Shown: positions 1 to 7,399 of the stretch, one piece after another
How positions within the stretch are numbered: the first letter of the stretch is position 1
Layout: the number at the start of each line of letters is the position of its first letter
Assembly: GCF_963675065.1 (NCBI RefSeq)
Contig: NZ_OY775906.1
Coordinates: forward strand, 3,326,001-3,390,000
Direction: 5' to 3'
From: an uncultured Draconibacterium sp.
Lineage (GTDB): Bacteria; Bacteroidota; Bacteroidia; Bacteroidales; Prolixibacteraceae
Length of the DNA stretch: 64,000 nt
Notes under the pieces: model-generated
Told to the model about the DNA's origin: nothing
Databases searched by the model: none
Seen by the model: the letters and a program-made list of their open reading frames with translations, nothing else
Position numbers and translations under genes: made by a program

Positions 1-1440
1 GAATTGGCCAATGTGCACCATCTTGGCAATTCGGCTGCCGACGAGCATCTGCGTAATTTATGTGTTCGCTGCCATCTTGGAAATCCGAAAACAGAATATG
101 GCCCTGTTGATGAAAGCAGCCGTGGCGGAGGTTGCCTGGCCTGTCATCTGAATTACAGCACTGAAGCAGAAGCAGCGCTTGCCATGGTTAAAGACACCAT
201 CGTAAATGCACACCCGTCGGTGAGTCTGGCCATTAGTAACAATCATTGCTTTGGGTGCCACAGCCGCTCCGGAAGGATTTCGACCAGCTACGAAGGTTGG
301 CATGAAACAACACTTGAAGCGCGACAAATGCCCAATAACGACAATAATTATCGACTGGTTGAGGGTGAACGTGTATTTGTAAAAAAGCAGCAAGACGTGC
401 ACCATGAACTGGGAATGGAGTGTATCGATTGTCACCACTCCTACGAAGTGATGGGCGACGGAACACTTTATGCCCACCAGGAAGATCAGTCTGATGTGCA
501 GTGTATTGATTGTCATTTTGATGGTGACGCTAAAACGATAAAAGCTGAAAACCTTGACAATGAATCGGCAATTATCGCAGCTTTACGACTTGGCAATATT
601 TCAGGGAAAGAATTTTTGGTAACCGGCAAACGCAACCATGCATTGGTAAATACTTTTGTTGAAAACGACACGGCCTTTTTACAAATCAAAAACAGCAACA
701 TAAAAATGGCCTTAACCCGCCCGGCGGAAGTATGTACAAGAAGTAATGCTCACTCCGATCTGGCCTGCTCAAGCTGTCATTCGTCGTGGGTGCCAACTTG
801 TATTGGCTGCCACAACGAATACGACGCGAACGAGCCATCGTACAATATGGTGGCCCAAAAAGAGCAAACCGGTGGCTGGGTCGAATTTTTTGGTGAATAT
901 GAAGCCAAACTTCCTTCGCTGGGCGTAAGAAATGAGGGCGATAAATCCGAAGTTATTCCTGTTGCACCGGGAATGATTTTAACCATCGACAAAAGCACGT
1001 ACACCGACGACGAAGATAATTCCATAATTTTTCATCGTTTGTATGCGCCGGTTGCACCACATACCACCACAAAAGAAGGCCGCGATTGCAAAAGCTGCCA
1101 CAATAGCTCGCTGGCACTGGGGTACGGAGAAGGGAAGCTGGAATACAAAATTATGGAAGGCAAAGGCAAATGGACTTTTTCTCCACTTTACCAGCGTGAT
1201 GTTAACGACGGCTTACCTGCCGACGCGTGGATAGAATTTCTGCAAACAAGAACCGAAAAAGTGGCTACGCGCTCCAATGTATCTCCGCTAAGTGTTGATC
1301 AACAACGAGCTATTTTAACCGTTGGTGCCTGCCTCACCTGCCACGATGACGACTCGGAAATTATGCAAGCCACGCTTAACGATTTTGAGGGCCAGCTACA
1401 AAAACGAAGCTCGGAGTGTATACTTCCTGAATGGAAATAA
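1..1440 (+). CDS. Multiheme c-type cytochrome, 5' truncated by the window edge
   Basis: The reading frame is open from base 1, so the N-terminus and signal peptide lie outside the window; 479 codons remain. Nine CxxCH heme-binding motifs are visible (CVRCH, CLACH, CFGCH, CIDCH twice, CSSCH, CIGCH, CKSCH, CLTCH), each followed or accompanied by spare His residues that could be distal ligands. Known role of such proteins: periplasmic or surface electron transfer in anaerobic respiration; the actual donor and acceptor cannot be read from the sequence. The protein ends with an unremarkable hydrophilic tail and no membrane anchor. A Crp/Fnr regulator follows 125 bp downstream on the same strand, which fits oxygen-responsive control, but this is inference. 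Confidence 0.9.
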   Translation, partial: ELANVHHLGNSAADEHLRNLCVRCHLGNPKTEYGPVDESSRGGGCLACHLNYSTEAEAALAMVKDTIVNAHPSVSLAISNNHCFGCHSRSGRISTSYEGWHETTLEARQMPNNDNNYRLVEGERVFVKKQQDVHHELGMECIDCHHSYEVMGDGTLYAHQEDQSDVQCIDCHFDGDAKTIKAENLDNESAIIAALRLGNISGKEFLVTGKRNHALVNTFVENDTAFLQIKNSNIKMALTRPAEVCTRSNAHSDLACSSCHSSWVPTCIGCHNEYDANEPSYNMVAQKEQTGGWVEFFGEYEAKLPSLGVRNEGDKSEVIPVAPGMILTIDKSTYTDDEDNSIIFHRLYAPVAPHTTTKEGRDCKSCHNSSLALGYGEGKLEYKIMEGKGKWTFSPLYQRDVNDGLPADAWIEFLQTRTEKVATRSNVSPLSVDQQRAILTVGACLTCHDDDSEIMQATLNDFEGQLQKRSSECILPEWK

Positions 1441-1511
1441 CGAAAATAAGAAACTAGTCAATCGTTCAATAAATACCTACTTCCATACATTGCATAACAC
1501 AATTTCACCTA

Positions 1512-1523
1512 TGATAAATATCA
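1512..1523. promoter_or_regulatory. FNR-like dyad TGAT-N4-ATCA upstream of the Crp/Fnr gene
   Basis: A perfect TGAT-AAAT-ATCA dyad matches the core of the FNR consensus (TTGAT-N4-ATCAA). It lies 43 bp before the ATG of the regulator gene at 1566, so autoregulation is possible. Only the half-site match supports this. Confidence 0.45.
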
Positions 1524-1565
1524 CAAGAATTTAATACATTGCGGATTAATAACAAACCACAAGTT

Positions 1566-2255
1566 ATGGGGAAGAATACTTGTAATTGCGAAGAATGTCA
1601 GCTGAGAGGGATCTTTTTTTCGAATGTAAAAGATGATGCTCTTTTGAATATTTGCGACCTGAAAAGGGAACGGCGTTTTTCAAAAGGAGAATCTATCATT
1701 CAGGAAGGCGACCCGATAACAGAATTTCTTTACATGAAAAAAGGGTTGGTGAAACTTTCGAAAAAATCGTTCGACGGCAAAGACCAGATCATCAGTTTCA
1801 CGAAGCCATTCGATTTTGTCAGCCTGCTATCGGTATTCTCATCCAGCCAGTATAAATATTCGGTTACAGCAATTGAAGAGACAACTGTGTGCAGCATGCA
1901 GTTGGAAATTGTAAAAAAAATGGCGCATGAAAATGCTTTATTCACAATGGATTTGATGTCGAATATTAGTTTGATGACCGATAAAATTATCCACGACAGC
2001 CTGGAGATAAAACGCAAACACCTGAAAGGACGCATTGCGCATGTGTTGCTTTATTTTTCCGACTACATATATAAAAAGGATGAGTTTGAACTTCCCATTT
2101 CACGACGGGAAATTGCCGAATATATTGGAATGACCACTGAAAATGTGATCCGCACCTTATCTGAATTCCGGAAAGATGAAATCATTAAAATATTTGGGAA
2201 GGCCATACTTATAGCAGACAAAAAACGACTGAAGAACATTTCAGAGTTTGGATGA
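1566..2255 (+). CDS. Crp/Fnr-family transcriptional regulator with N-terminal Cys cluster
   Basis: 229 residues from the ATG at 1566; an upstream TTG at 1539 would add nine residues but has no better support. Residues about 20-130 form a cyclic-nucleotide-binding-like beta-roll (KGESIIQEGDPITEFLYMKK) and the C-terminus has a winged helix with a typical Crp recognition segment (ISRREIAEYIGMTTENVIRT). The N-terminus carries C6, C8 and C11 (CNCEEC), similar in place to the Fe-S ligands of FNR, although the spacing differs from E. coli FNR. Role inferred: redox- or oxygen-dependent control, perhaps of the preceding cytochrome. An FNR-like dyad sits just upstream. The next gene, mobA, is convergent and ends one base beyond the stop. 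Confidence 0.88.
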   Translation: MGKNTCNCEECQLRGIFFSNVKDDALLNICDLKRERRFSKGESIIQEGDPITEFLYMKKGLVKLSKKSFDGKDQIISFTKPFDFVSLLSVFSSSQYKYSVTAIEETTVCSMQLEIVKKMAHENALFTMDLMSNISLMTDKIIHDSLEIKRKHLKGRIAHVLLYFSDYIYKKDEFELPISRREIAEYIGMTTENVIRTLSEFRKDEIIKIFGKAILIADKKRLKNISEFG

Positions 2256-2807
2256 TTAAAGGTCCTCCGGGCGGTTTAAGTTATTAAATAAACGTTTATT
2301 CTCTTCTAACAACTTGCCGGCATCGAACCAGTTTGTTTTCGACTCTTTTAGTAGATTTTGCATTCTGTAATCACCCGATTTAAGTTGATTTTCCATTACA
2401 GGCAGAATACCTTTGTTATAAAGTGCAATTAGCGGCTCAGCTCCTTTCTCGGTAAACGGAACTACCGCATCAAAATCGCCTGATTCTTTTAAAAGAAACT
2501 GCAAAAAAGGCTCATCTACAAAAGCCGCATCAACACTTAAAATAAGGTTCCAATCGCTATTCGACTGTTTTAACCCGGAATAAATTCCGCCCATCGGTCC
2601 ACAGTTTTTAATCTCGTCCTCAATAACAGAGTAGCCAAAAGTTGTGTGCGACTCATGATTTGAACTGATCAGCAGCTCCGAAGAAAAAGGCTTACACAGG
2701 TTTATTGCCCGTTCAAGCAGCGTAAGCCCATCAAGCTCTAACAATGCTTTGTCGGTGCCCATTCGTTTGCTTTTCCCGCCGGCAAGAATTATTGTGGTAA
2801 TTTGCAT
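2256..2807 (-). CDS. mobA: Molybdenum cofactor guanylyltransferase MobA
   Basis: 183 residues. The N-terminal nucleotide-binding signature LAGGKSKRMGTDKALL is diagnostic of the MobA/IspD-type nucleotidyltransferase fold, and GPMGGIYSGL plus the SVDAAFVDEPFL segment (where the family usually has D-x-P) match MobA. The enzyme transfers GMP to molybdopterin in the cytosol to make the bis-MGD cofactor of DMSO-reductase-type enzymes. Its proximity to a multiheme cytochrome and an FNR-like regulator fits a molybdoenzyme-based respiratory chain, but no molybdoenzyme is visible here. The tRNA-His gene lies directly upstream on the same strand. In the SVDAAF motif an Ala replaces the more usual Cys or Met, a minor variation. 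Confidence 0.88.
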   Translation of the reverse strand: MQITTIILAGGKSKRMGTDKALLELDGLTLLERAINLCKPFSSELLISSNHESHTTFGYSVIEDEIKNCGPMGGIYSGLKQSNSDWNLILSVDAAFVDEPFLQFLLKESGDFDAVVPFTEKGAEPLIALYNKGILPVMENQLKSGDYRMQNLLKESKTNWFDAGKLLEENKRLFNNLNRPEDL

Positions 2808-2826
2808 GTGCTAAATGTACAGAAAT

Positions 2827-2858
2827 AAAAAAAGCTCCAGAAAAATCTGAAGCTTTTA
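2827..2858 (-). terminator. Rho-independent terminator of tRNA-His
   Basis: On the minus strand AAGCTTCAGA pairs with TCTGGAGCTT (one G-T pair) around a TTTT loop, followed by a run of T. It lies immediately 3' of the tRNA and before mobA. Confidence 0.7.
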
Positions 2859-2861
2859 TCG

Positions 2862-2936
2862 GGTGGATGATGGGATTTGAACCCACGACCTCCGGAACCA
2901 CAATCCGGCGTTCTAACCAACTGAACTACAACCACC
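2862..2936 (-). tRNA. tRNA-His (anticodon GTG)
   Basis: The cloverleaf folds from the minus strand with anticodon loop TTGTGGT and anticodon GTG at 2901-2899. The extra G(-1) expected for tRNA-His is encoded at 2936 opposite C73 at 2862. The acceptor stem has one T-T mismatch at pair 5-68. The CCA end is not encoded. A TATATTTG -7 box lies about 17 bp upstream. Confidence 0.95.
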
Positions 2937-2952
2937 ATTTTGTTTGCGGGTG

Positions 2953-2960
2953 CAAATATA
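2953..2960 (-). promoter_or_regulatory. Housekeeping -7 box (TATATTTG) for tRNA-His
   Basis: Minus-strand TATATTTG matches the Bacteroidota TAnnTTTG consensus. A TTTG occurs 23 bp farther upstream, slightly longer than the usual spacing of 19-21. Predicted transcription start is about 10 bases before the tRNA. Confidence 0.55.
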
Positions 2961-3050
2961 AATATTTTATTCTTTTCACCGCTCAAAATGAATTAAATTT
3001 TGAATGGTATTTTTGTTTAAAATTGTTTCCCGGAACAAAAAAGATATCCT

Positions 3051-3083
3051 GCATTTTGCAACCACAGCAAAATATACTTGTCT
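3051..3083 (+). promoter_or_regulatory. ECF-type promoter of the sigma factor gene
   Basis: GCATTTTGCAACC (3051-3063) is followed after exactly 16 bases by GTCT (3080-3083). The same 13-mer and the same 16-base spacer precede the DUF2807 gene at 5302-5334. GCAAC/GTC pairs are typical ECF sigma -35/-10 elements. This supports autoregulation of the sigma factor and places its start codon downstream of about 3089. Confidence 0.7.
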
Positions 3084-3104
3084 TTAAAATTGAAAGATGA
3101 ACAG

Positions 3105-3668
3105 TTGAGACAAAAAGAGCACATACATAAAAAAATTATCGAAGCCTGTAAAAAAGGAGATAACCGGGCACGATACGAGCTGTATGAGCTGTACTCAAAA
3201 GCCATGTTCAATATTTGTTACCGAATGATGAATAACCGGGAGGAAGCTGAAGACATGTTGCAGGAAGCATTTACACAGGCATTTACCAAGCTGGAATCGT
3301 TCCGTTACGAATCGAACTTCGGGTCGTGGCTAAAACGTATAGTTGTAAATACCTGCATTAATGCCATTAACAAACGAAAAGTAGATCTCACCTATTGCGA
3401 GGAGATTTACGACTACGACAGCGAAGCGGAAAACAACGATTACGAGCCGGAATATACAATGGCAAATATTACACATGCAATGGAACAATTACCCGAAGGC
3501 GGACGAATGATTTTTTCACTTTATCTGCTCGAGGGATACGACCATGGCGAAATTGCGCAAATACTGAATATTAAAGAATCGACATCGAAAACCCAGTTTA
3601 TGCGCGCCAAACGCCGTGTTGTTGAATTATTAAAACAAACCCATGGAGATGCTATGGATAAAATATAA
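3105..3668 (+). CDS. ECF-subfamily RNA polymerase sigma factor
   Basis: About 187 residues if TTG 3105 is the start. The open frame extends to a TTG at 3078, but that codon lies inside the -10 element of the proposed ECF promoter, so initiation there is unlikely; no in-frame ATG exists before the sigma-70 region 2. Region 2 is clear (ELYSKAMFNICYRMMNNREEAEDMLQ; FRYESNFGSWLKRIVVN) and region 4 contains the helix-turn-helix around YDHGEIAQILNIKESTSKTQ. The protein directs RNA polymerase to envelope or stress promoters. It is followed after 5 bp by a membrane protein that is probably its anti-sigma factor, the normal arrangement. Family identity is certain; the start codon is not. Confidence 0.9.
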   Translation: MRQKEHIHKKIIEACKKGDNRARYELYELYSKAMFNICYRMMNNREEAEDMLQEAFTQAFTKLESFRYESNFGSWLKRIVVNTCINAINKRKVDLTYCEEIYDYDSEAENNDYEPEYTMANITHAMEQLPEGGRMIFSLYLLEGYDHGEIAQILNIKESTSKTQFMRAKRRVVELLKQTHGDAMDKI

Positions 3669-3673
3669 GCCAT

Positions 3674-4180
3674 ATGGAGAAGAATAGATTGGAGGAATTT
3701 ATAAAAACAAACCGCGAGGAATTCGATTTCAGAACACCATCGCCGGAGGTGTGGAATAAAATTGAAGCTGCCACAAAAACGACAAAAGTTGTTCCGCTGC
3801 GCCACTATTTTATTCGCGCTGCAGCCGTGGCGGTTATTCTAATCGCAACGGGAGTGGTATTATGGCAAAGCAATCTTAACAGTCCTACCCGACTGGCTGA
3901 GAATGCAGATCCGGAACTAATGGAACTAATCGAGGCTGAAGCATACTACTCGTCGCAGGTGAACCAGAAACTAAAAGAAATACAAAAATGTTACTATACA
4001 TTTCCGGAACTGAAACACGAAGTTGAAACCGATTTGAACGAACTGGAAGGGATGTACCAGATGCTTAAAAACGATTTGGAAGAAAATATTTCGAATAAAA
4101 GCGTAATTGAAGCCATGATTGAAAACAACCGTTACAGGCTGGAACTTTGCGACGATGTGCTGAACCAGGTTAAATGTTAG
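3674..4180 (+). CDS. Putative membrane-anchored anti-sigma factor
   Basis: 168 residues. An N-terminal cytosolic stretch of about 43 residues (EKNRLEEFIKTNREEFDFRTPSP) resembles the start of Bacteroidota anti-sigma factors and is followed by one transmembrane helix at about 47-66 and a C-terminal, helical, probably periplasmic domain of about 100 residues. It has no zinc-binding HxxxCxxC motif. The assignment rests mainly on its place 5 bp after the ECF sigma gene and on topology: such proteins hold the sigma factor at the membrane and release it on envelope signals. The periplasmic domain would be the sensor. Alternative: an unrelated membrane protein of the same operon. Confidence 0.65.
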   Translation: MEKNRLEEFIKTNREEFDFRTPSPEVWNKIEAATKTTKVVPLRHYFIRAAAVAVILIATGVVLWQSNLNSPTRLAENADPELMELIEAEAYYSSQVNQKLKEIQKCYYTFPELKHEVETDLNELEGMYQMLKNDLEENISNKSVIEAMIENNRYRLELCDDVLNQVKC

Positions 4181-4193
4181 ACAAGGAGGAAAA

Positions 4194-5285
4194 ATGATAA
4201 AAATAAAATGGAAAATAGCTGCAGGGCTTTTGGTTTTACTTGCTCCGTTAATGGTAAATGCCCAGTTTACCGACACCAAAGAAATAAGAAAATCGTATGC
4301 CATTACGCCTGAAACTCAAATTGAAATTACCAATAAATACGGTAAAATCGATTTTAAAAACTGGGACAAAGATTCGGTGAAATTCCTTATTAATATCAGG
4401 GTAGAAGAAAAGAAATTATCGAAACTGGAAGAGTCGATTGAAGAAATTGACTTCGATATTACCAATAGCGAACACTATCTGATCATGCGCACAATAGTTG
4501 AAAAAAATAAAAGCACACTGGGCAGGGAGATCAAAAAGTTCAAAGAAACATTATTAAGCTCCGATGGAAATATTCAGGTTGATTACACGGTTTGGTTGCC
4601 CGACTCGAATCGCTTAAAAGTGGACAATAAATTTGGGGACATTTACATTGGCGATTATAAAGGCGAAGCAGATATCAGTTTATCGAACGGGAATTTAAAA
4701 GCCCACGATTTCAGCAACCTTAATCTTACGCTGAACTTTGCAGATGCTACCATCAATAAAATAGAAAAGGGGCGCCTTGATTGCAATTTCAGCGAACTGT
4801 ACACAAAAGAAATGGGAACGATTCACCTGCAAAGCAAATCAACAGAGTTTGAATTCCAGGAGGTCGGGACTCTATCGGCTTCGTCGCGCCGCGATAAATT
4901 CAGAATCCGACAAATTGAGCTACTCGATGCACAAAGCAGTTTTACCACGTTTAGAATAACCAGGCTGACCGACCGTGCTAAAATTCAATCGGAATACGGC
5001 GATGTTGAAATTGAAGGTACCGTGCCCGATTTTAGTGGCATAAATATCGAATCGCGTTCAACCGACATTAACCTGTACTTTAACAGCGAATCAGCATTCA
5101 GTTTCGATATTCAACATACAAAAGCAGAATTCAGTAAGGATACAGATTTTACCATAGAAAAGGAAGATACTCTCGATGAGAATGAAATGAGAATTCTCGG
5201 ACATTTTGGGAAAAAACCAAATCAAACTGAAAAGCTTACTATCAGGGCGAACTCAGGCAATATTAACTTACGAACTGCCTATTAA
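4194..5285 (+). CDS. Secreted DUF4097-like beta-repeat protein
   Basis: 363 residues with a signal peptide ending near VNAQ at 24. The mature part begins with FTDTKEIRKSYAI and continues with repeated beta-strand segments of the type seen in DUF4097/DUF2807 'adhesin' proteins (ITNKYGKIDFKNWDKDSVKF; LKVDNKFGDIYIGDYKGEAD; IQSEYGDVEIEG). A strong Shine-Dalgarno AAGGAGG at 4184-4190, unusual for this phylum, precedes the ATG. It is the third gene of the sigma/anti-sigma operon and is therefore probably part of the same envelope response. The biochemical role of the family is not established. Confidence 0.65.
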   Translation: MIKIKWKIAAGLLVLLAPLMVNAQFTDTKEIRKSYAITPETQIEITNKYGKIDFKNWDKDSVKFLINIRVEEKKLSKLEESIEEIDFDITNSEHYLIMRTIVEKNKSTLGREIKKFKETLLSSDGNIQVDYTVWLPDSNRLKVDNKFGDIYIGDYKGEADISLSNGNLKAHDFSNLNLTLNFADATINKIEKGRLDCNFSELYTKEMGTIHLQSKSTEFEFQEVGTLSASSRRDKFRIRQIELLDAQSSFTTFRITRLTDRAKIQSEYGDVEIEGTVPDFSGINIESRSTDINLYFNSESAFSFDIQHTKAEFSKDTDFTIEKEDTLDENEMRILGHFGKKPNQTEKLTIRANSGNINLRTAY

Positions 5286-5301
5286 ATAAAATTTTTAGCA
5301 C

Positions 5302-5334
5302 GCATTTTGCAACCTCCTCAAAAAACACCTGTCT
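5302..5334 (+). promoter_or_regulatory. ECF-type promoter upstream of the DUF2807 gene
   Basis: GCATTTTGCAACC at 5302-5314, 16-base spacer, GTCT at 5331-5334: the same pattern as at 3051-3083. This suggests the sigma factor encoded upstream drives 5433 and the following outer-membrane genes. Confidence 0.7.
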
Positions 5335-5432
5335 TTTAAAAGCAGAAAGAAAACAATTATTAACCACACGGGAATTGTTTGCCAAAGCCATGAAAACAAT
5401 TAAGCAACTTTCCCGCAAGAAAACAATCTGTT

Positions 5433-6143
5433 ATGAAAACTATTAAGCTATTCATTTATGGGCTTGCTATAATCTTTAGCGCCACCAGTTGTGTCGACGA
5501 ATTTACTGTTGAAGGAAATGGAATTGAAGCTTCAGAAAGCCGAATTGTTACCTCCTTTGAAAAAGTAAAATCATCAGGCGAATTTGAAGTTCACATCACC
5601 GAAGCGCAAAGCCACGAGGTAGTTATAAATGCCGAGGAAAATCTGTTGCAGTACATTGAGACTTATGTTTCGGGCGAAACCTTACACATTGATGTAAAAG
5701 GAATCCGGGATTTAAGAAACCGCCTGCCCATGGAAGTATTTATTTCAACGCCAACCCTAAAAGGTATAAAACAAAGCGGATCGGGAATTATTACCACCGA
5801 CTATTTTGTGAGCGACGAAATGGATGTCATCCTTTCCGGATCGGGAAGTATAATTTCCTCTTTTGAAGCCGAAGAAGTTGATGCATTACTCTCAGGATCG
5901 GGGACGATTGAATTCTCGGGCTTTGCCGATGATGCTGATTTTGTTATCAGCGGATCGGGAACAATCGATGCCCATCAGCTCGATCTTTACAATTGCACCA
6001 CTTCCACATCGGGATCCGGTGATATGTATGTCACCGTTTCACGCAACCTTCGCTCGAATATTTCAGGTAGCGGGAATGTATTCTATTCCGGAAATCCGGG
6101 CGTTGAAACCCATATCTCGGGCTCTGGCAATGTAATCAGCTAA
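5433..6143 (+). CDS. DUF2807 (head GIN domain) lipoprotein
   Basis: 236 residues. The signal peptide ends in a lipobox (IIFSATSC, Cys20), so it is a lipoprotein. The mature domain has the DUF2807 pattern: FEKVKSSGEFEVHITEAQSHEVVI near the start, then repeated GSG turns (KQSGSG, ILSGSGS, LLSGSGT, VISGSGT, STSGSGD, NISGSG, HISGSGN), each closing a rung of a right-handed beta-helix. The molecular function of this family is not known. It is preceded by the ECF-type promoter at 5302 and followed by two outer-membrane genes. A short overlapping ORF beginning with a near copy of its first codons lies at 5390-5446. Confidence 0.8.
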   Translation: MKTIKLFIYGLAIIFSATSCVDEFTVEGNGIEASESRIVTSFEKVKSSGEFEVHITEAQSHEVVINAEENLLQYIETYVSGETLHIDVKGIRDLRNRLPMEVFISTPTLKGIKQSGSGIITTDYFVSDEMDVILSGSGSIISSFEAEEVDALLSGSGTIEFSGFADDADFVISGSGTIDAHQLDLYNCTTSTSGSGDMYVTVSRNLRSNISGSGNVFYSGNPGVETHISGSGNVIS

Positions 6144-6161
6144 AACTAAAAAATAACCACT

Positions 6162-6653
6162 ATGAAACGCTTCCTCATCATCTTGCTATTTTGTCTGCCA
6201 CTTGCCTTATCCGCTCAAACTTTTGATAAAGCAATTGGTATACGCGGAGGACACTCTGCCGGTTTTGAGTACCGCTTTTACACCGACGATGCCAATTCGT
6301 ACAAATTCCTTTTAGCTACCCGCGACAATGGAATTCAATTTCATGCTTTTAAAGAATTTCACGAATACGACCTGTTTACCTTCTCCGAGCAATTATCGCT
6401 TTTTTACGGACTGGGAGCCCATTTCGGGTACGAACAGTGGGACAAATATTACGTGCAGGATAACACCAGCTGGTACGAAGAACGCACAGCGCTGCTGGCA
6501 GGTATCGACGCCGTTATTGGTGTAGAATACCTGTTTTACGAAGTACCGCTATCCATCGGATTCGAGGTAAAACCTTATGTTGATGTGCTGGGCCGCGACT
6601 TTTTTGACCTGGAACTATTCGACTTTGCTTTTACCATAAAATATCATTTTTAA
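6162..6653 (+). CDS. Small outer-membrane beta-barrel protein
   Basis: 163 residues with a signal peptide cut near LSAQ at 19. The remainder is a series of amphipathic strands (AIGIRGGHSAGFEYRFYTD; YKFLLATRDNGIQFHAFKEF; LSLFYGLGAHFGYEQW) and ends with aromatic-rich FAFTIKYHF, the terminal Phe being typical of BAM-assembled barrels. With about 144 mature residues an eight-stranded barrel is plausible. It follows the DUF2807 gene by 18 bp and precedes another barrel gene by 30 bp, so the three are probably one transcript. I do not recognise a specific function. Confidence 0.65.
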   Translation: MKRFLIILLFCLPLALSAQTFDKAIGIRGGHSAGFEYRFYTDDANSYKFLLATRDNGIQFHAFKEFHEYDLFTFSEQLSLFYGLGAHFGYEQWDKYYVQDNTSWYEERTALLAGIDAVIGVEYLFYEVPLSIGFEVKPYVDVLGRDFFDLELFDFAFTIKYHF

Positions 6654-6683
6654 GCCAAAACAACTTTTTAACATATTCAGAAA

Positions 6684-7322
6684 ATGAAAAAATTAACACT
6701 TTTACTGACCATTTTACTGGTCGCCGGTTTTGCCTTTGCGCAAGACGACTATCACAACAACGAGGTGGAAACCATCTTTTCGAACCAAAAAAGTAACGGT
6801 GGTTACGGAGCTTTCTCGGTTGGATATACACAGATTGACGGACGCGATGCAATGGTAGCCGGAGCACGCGGTGCTTTTATTTTCGACCACTCGTTTGCCA
6901 TTGGATTGGCCGGATACGGTTTTGTAAACGATATGGAATACCATAACTACCAGGCAAATCCCGAAGACCGCTTCTTTTTAGCCGGAGGTTACGGTGGTGT
7001 ATTTTTTGAGCCAATCGTTGGAGGAACAAAACCTGTACATGTTTCTTTTCCAATTGTAGTGGGAATGGGAGGAGTCTCGCTGGTAGAACACACCGGCTGG
7101 GACCGGAACAGCGATTATTACCACGACTACCAGGAATACGACACGGACTTGTATTTTGTTTTCGAACCGGGTGTAGAGCTGGAATTCAACCTCACCCGCT
7201 TTTTCCGCATGGCAGCCTACGGAAGTTACAGACTGACTTCCGACATTAAACTGTACGATACCAATCCGGATGTTCTGCGGGGTTTTAATGTGGGAATGAC
7301 CTTTAAGTTTGGGAAGTTTTAA
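6684..7322 (+). CDS. Outer-membrane beta-barrel protein
   Basis: 212 residues with a signal peptide cut near GFAFAQ at 20. Many strands alternate hydrophobic and polar residues (GAFSVGYTQIDGRDAMVAGA; GAFIFDHSFAIGLAGYGF; MAAYGSYRLTSDIKLYD) and the C-terminus is GMTFKFGKF with terminal Phe. It is the last gene before a strong bidirectional terminator, consistent with the end of the ECF-controlled transcript that starts at 5433. No named function can be assigned. Confidence 0.65.
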   Translation: MKKLTLLLTILLVAGFAFAQDDYHNNEVETIFSNQKSNGGYGAFSVGYTQIDGRDAMVAGARGAFIFDHSFAIGLAGYGFVNDMEYHNYQANPEDRFFLAGGYGGVFFEPIVGGTKPVHVSFPIVVGMGGVSLVEHTGWDRNSDYYHDYQEYDTDLYFVFEPGVELEFNLTRFFRMAAYGSYRLTSDIKLYDTNPDVLRGFNVGMTFKFGKF

Positions 7323-7340
7323 ATTTTCTCTTCAGAAACA

Positions 7341-7383
7341 AAAAGCGGTTGCCCGATACAATTCCGGACAACCGCTTTTTTTA
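7341..7383. terminator. Bidirectional rho-independent terminator
   Basis: AAAAGCGGTTG (7341-7351) pairs perfectly with CAACCGCTTTT (7369-7379). T runs follow on both strands. It separates the plus-strand barrel gene from the convergent epimerase gene. Confidence 0.85.
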
Positions 7384-7399
7384 TCGTTTGTAATTCTTT

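Noticed and set aside
58..516. 152-codon minus-strand ORF within the cytochrome gene
   Set aside because: Shadow of the plus-strand heme protein; no domain and no promoter.
2789..2986. 65-codon ORF on the minus strand over the tRNA-His gene
   Set aside because: It is a translation of the tRNA and its flanks; it contains VRTPDCGSGG, a usual result of reading a tRNA as protein.
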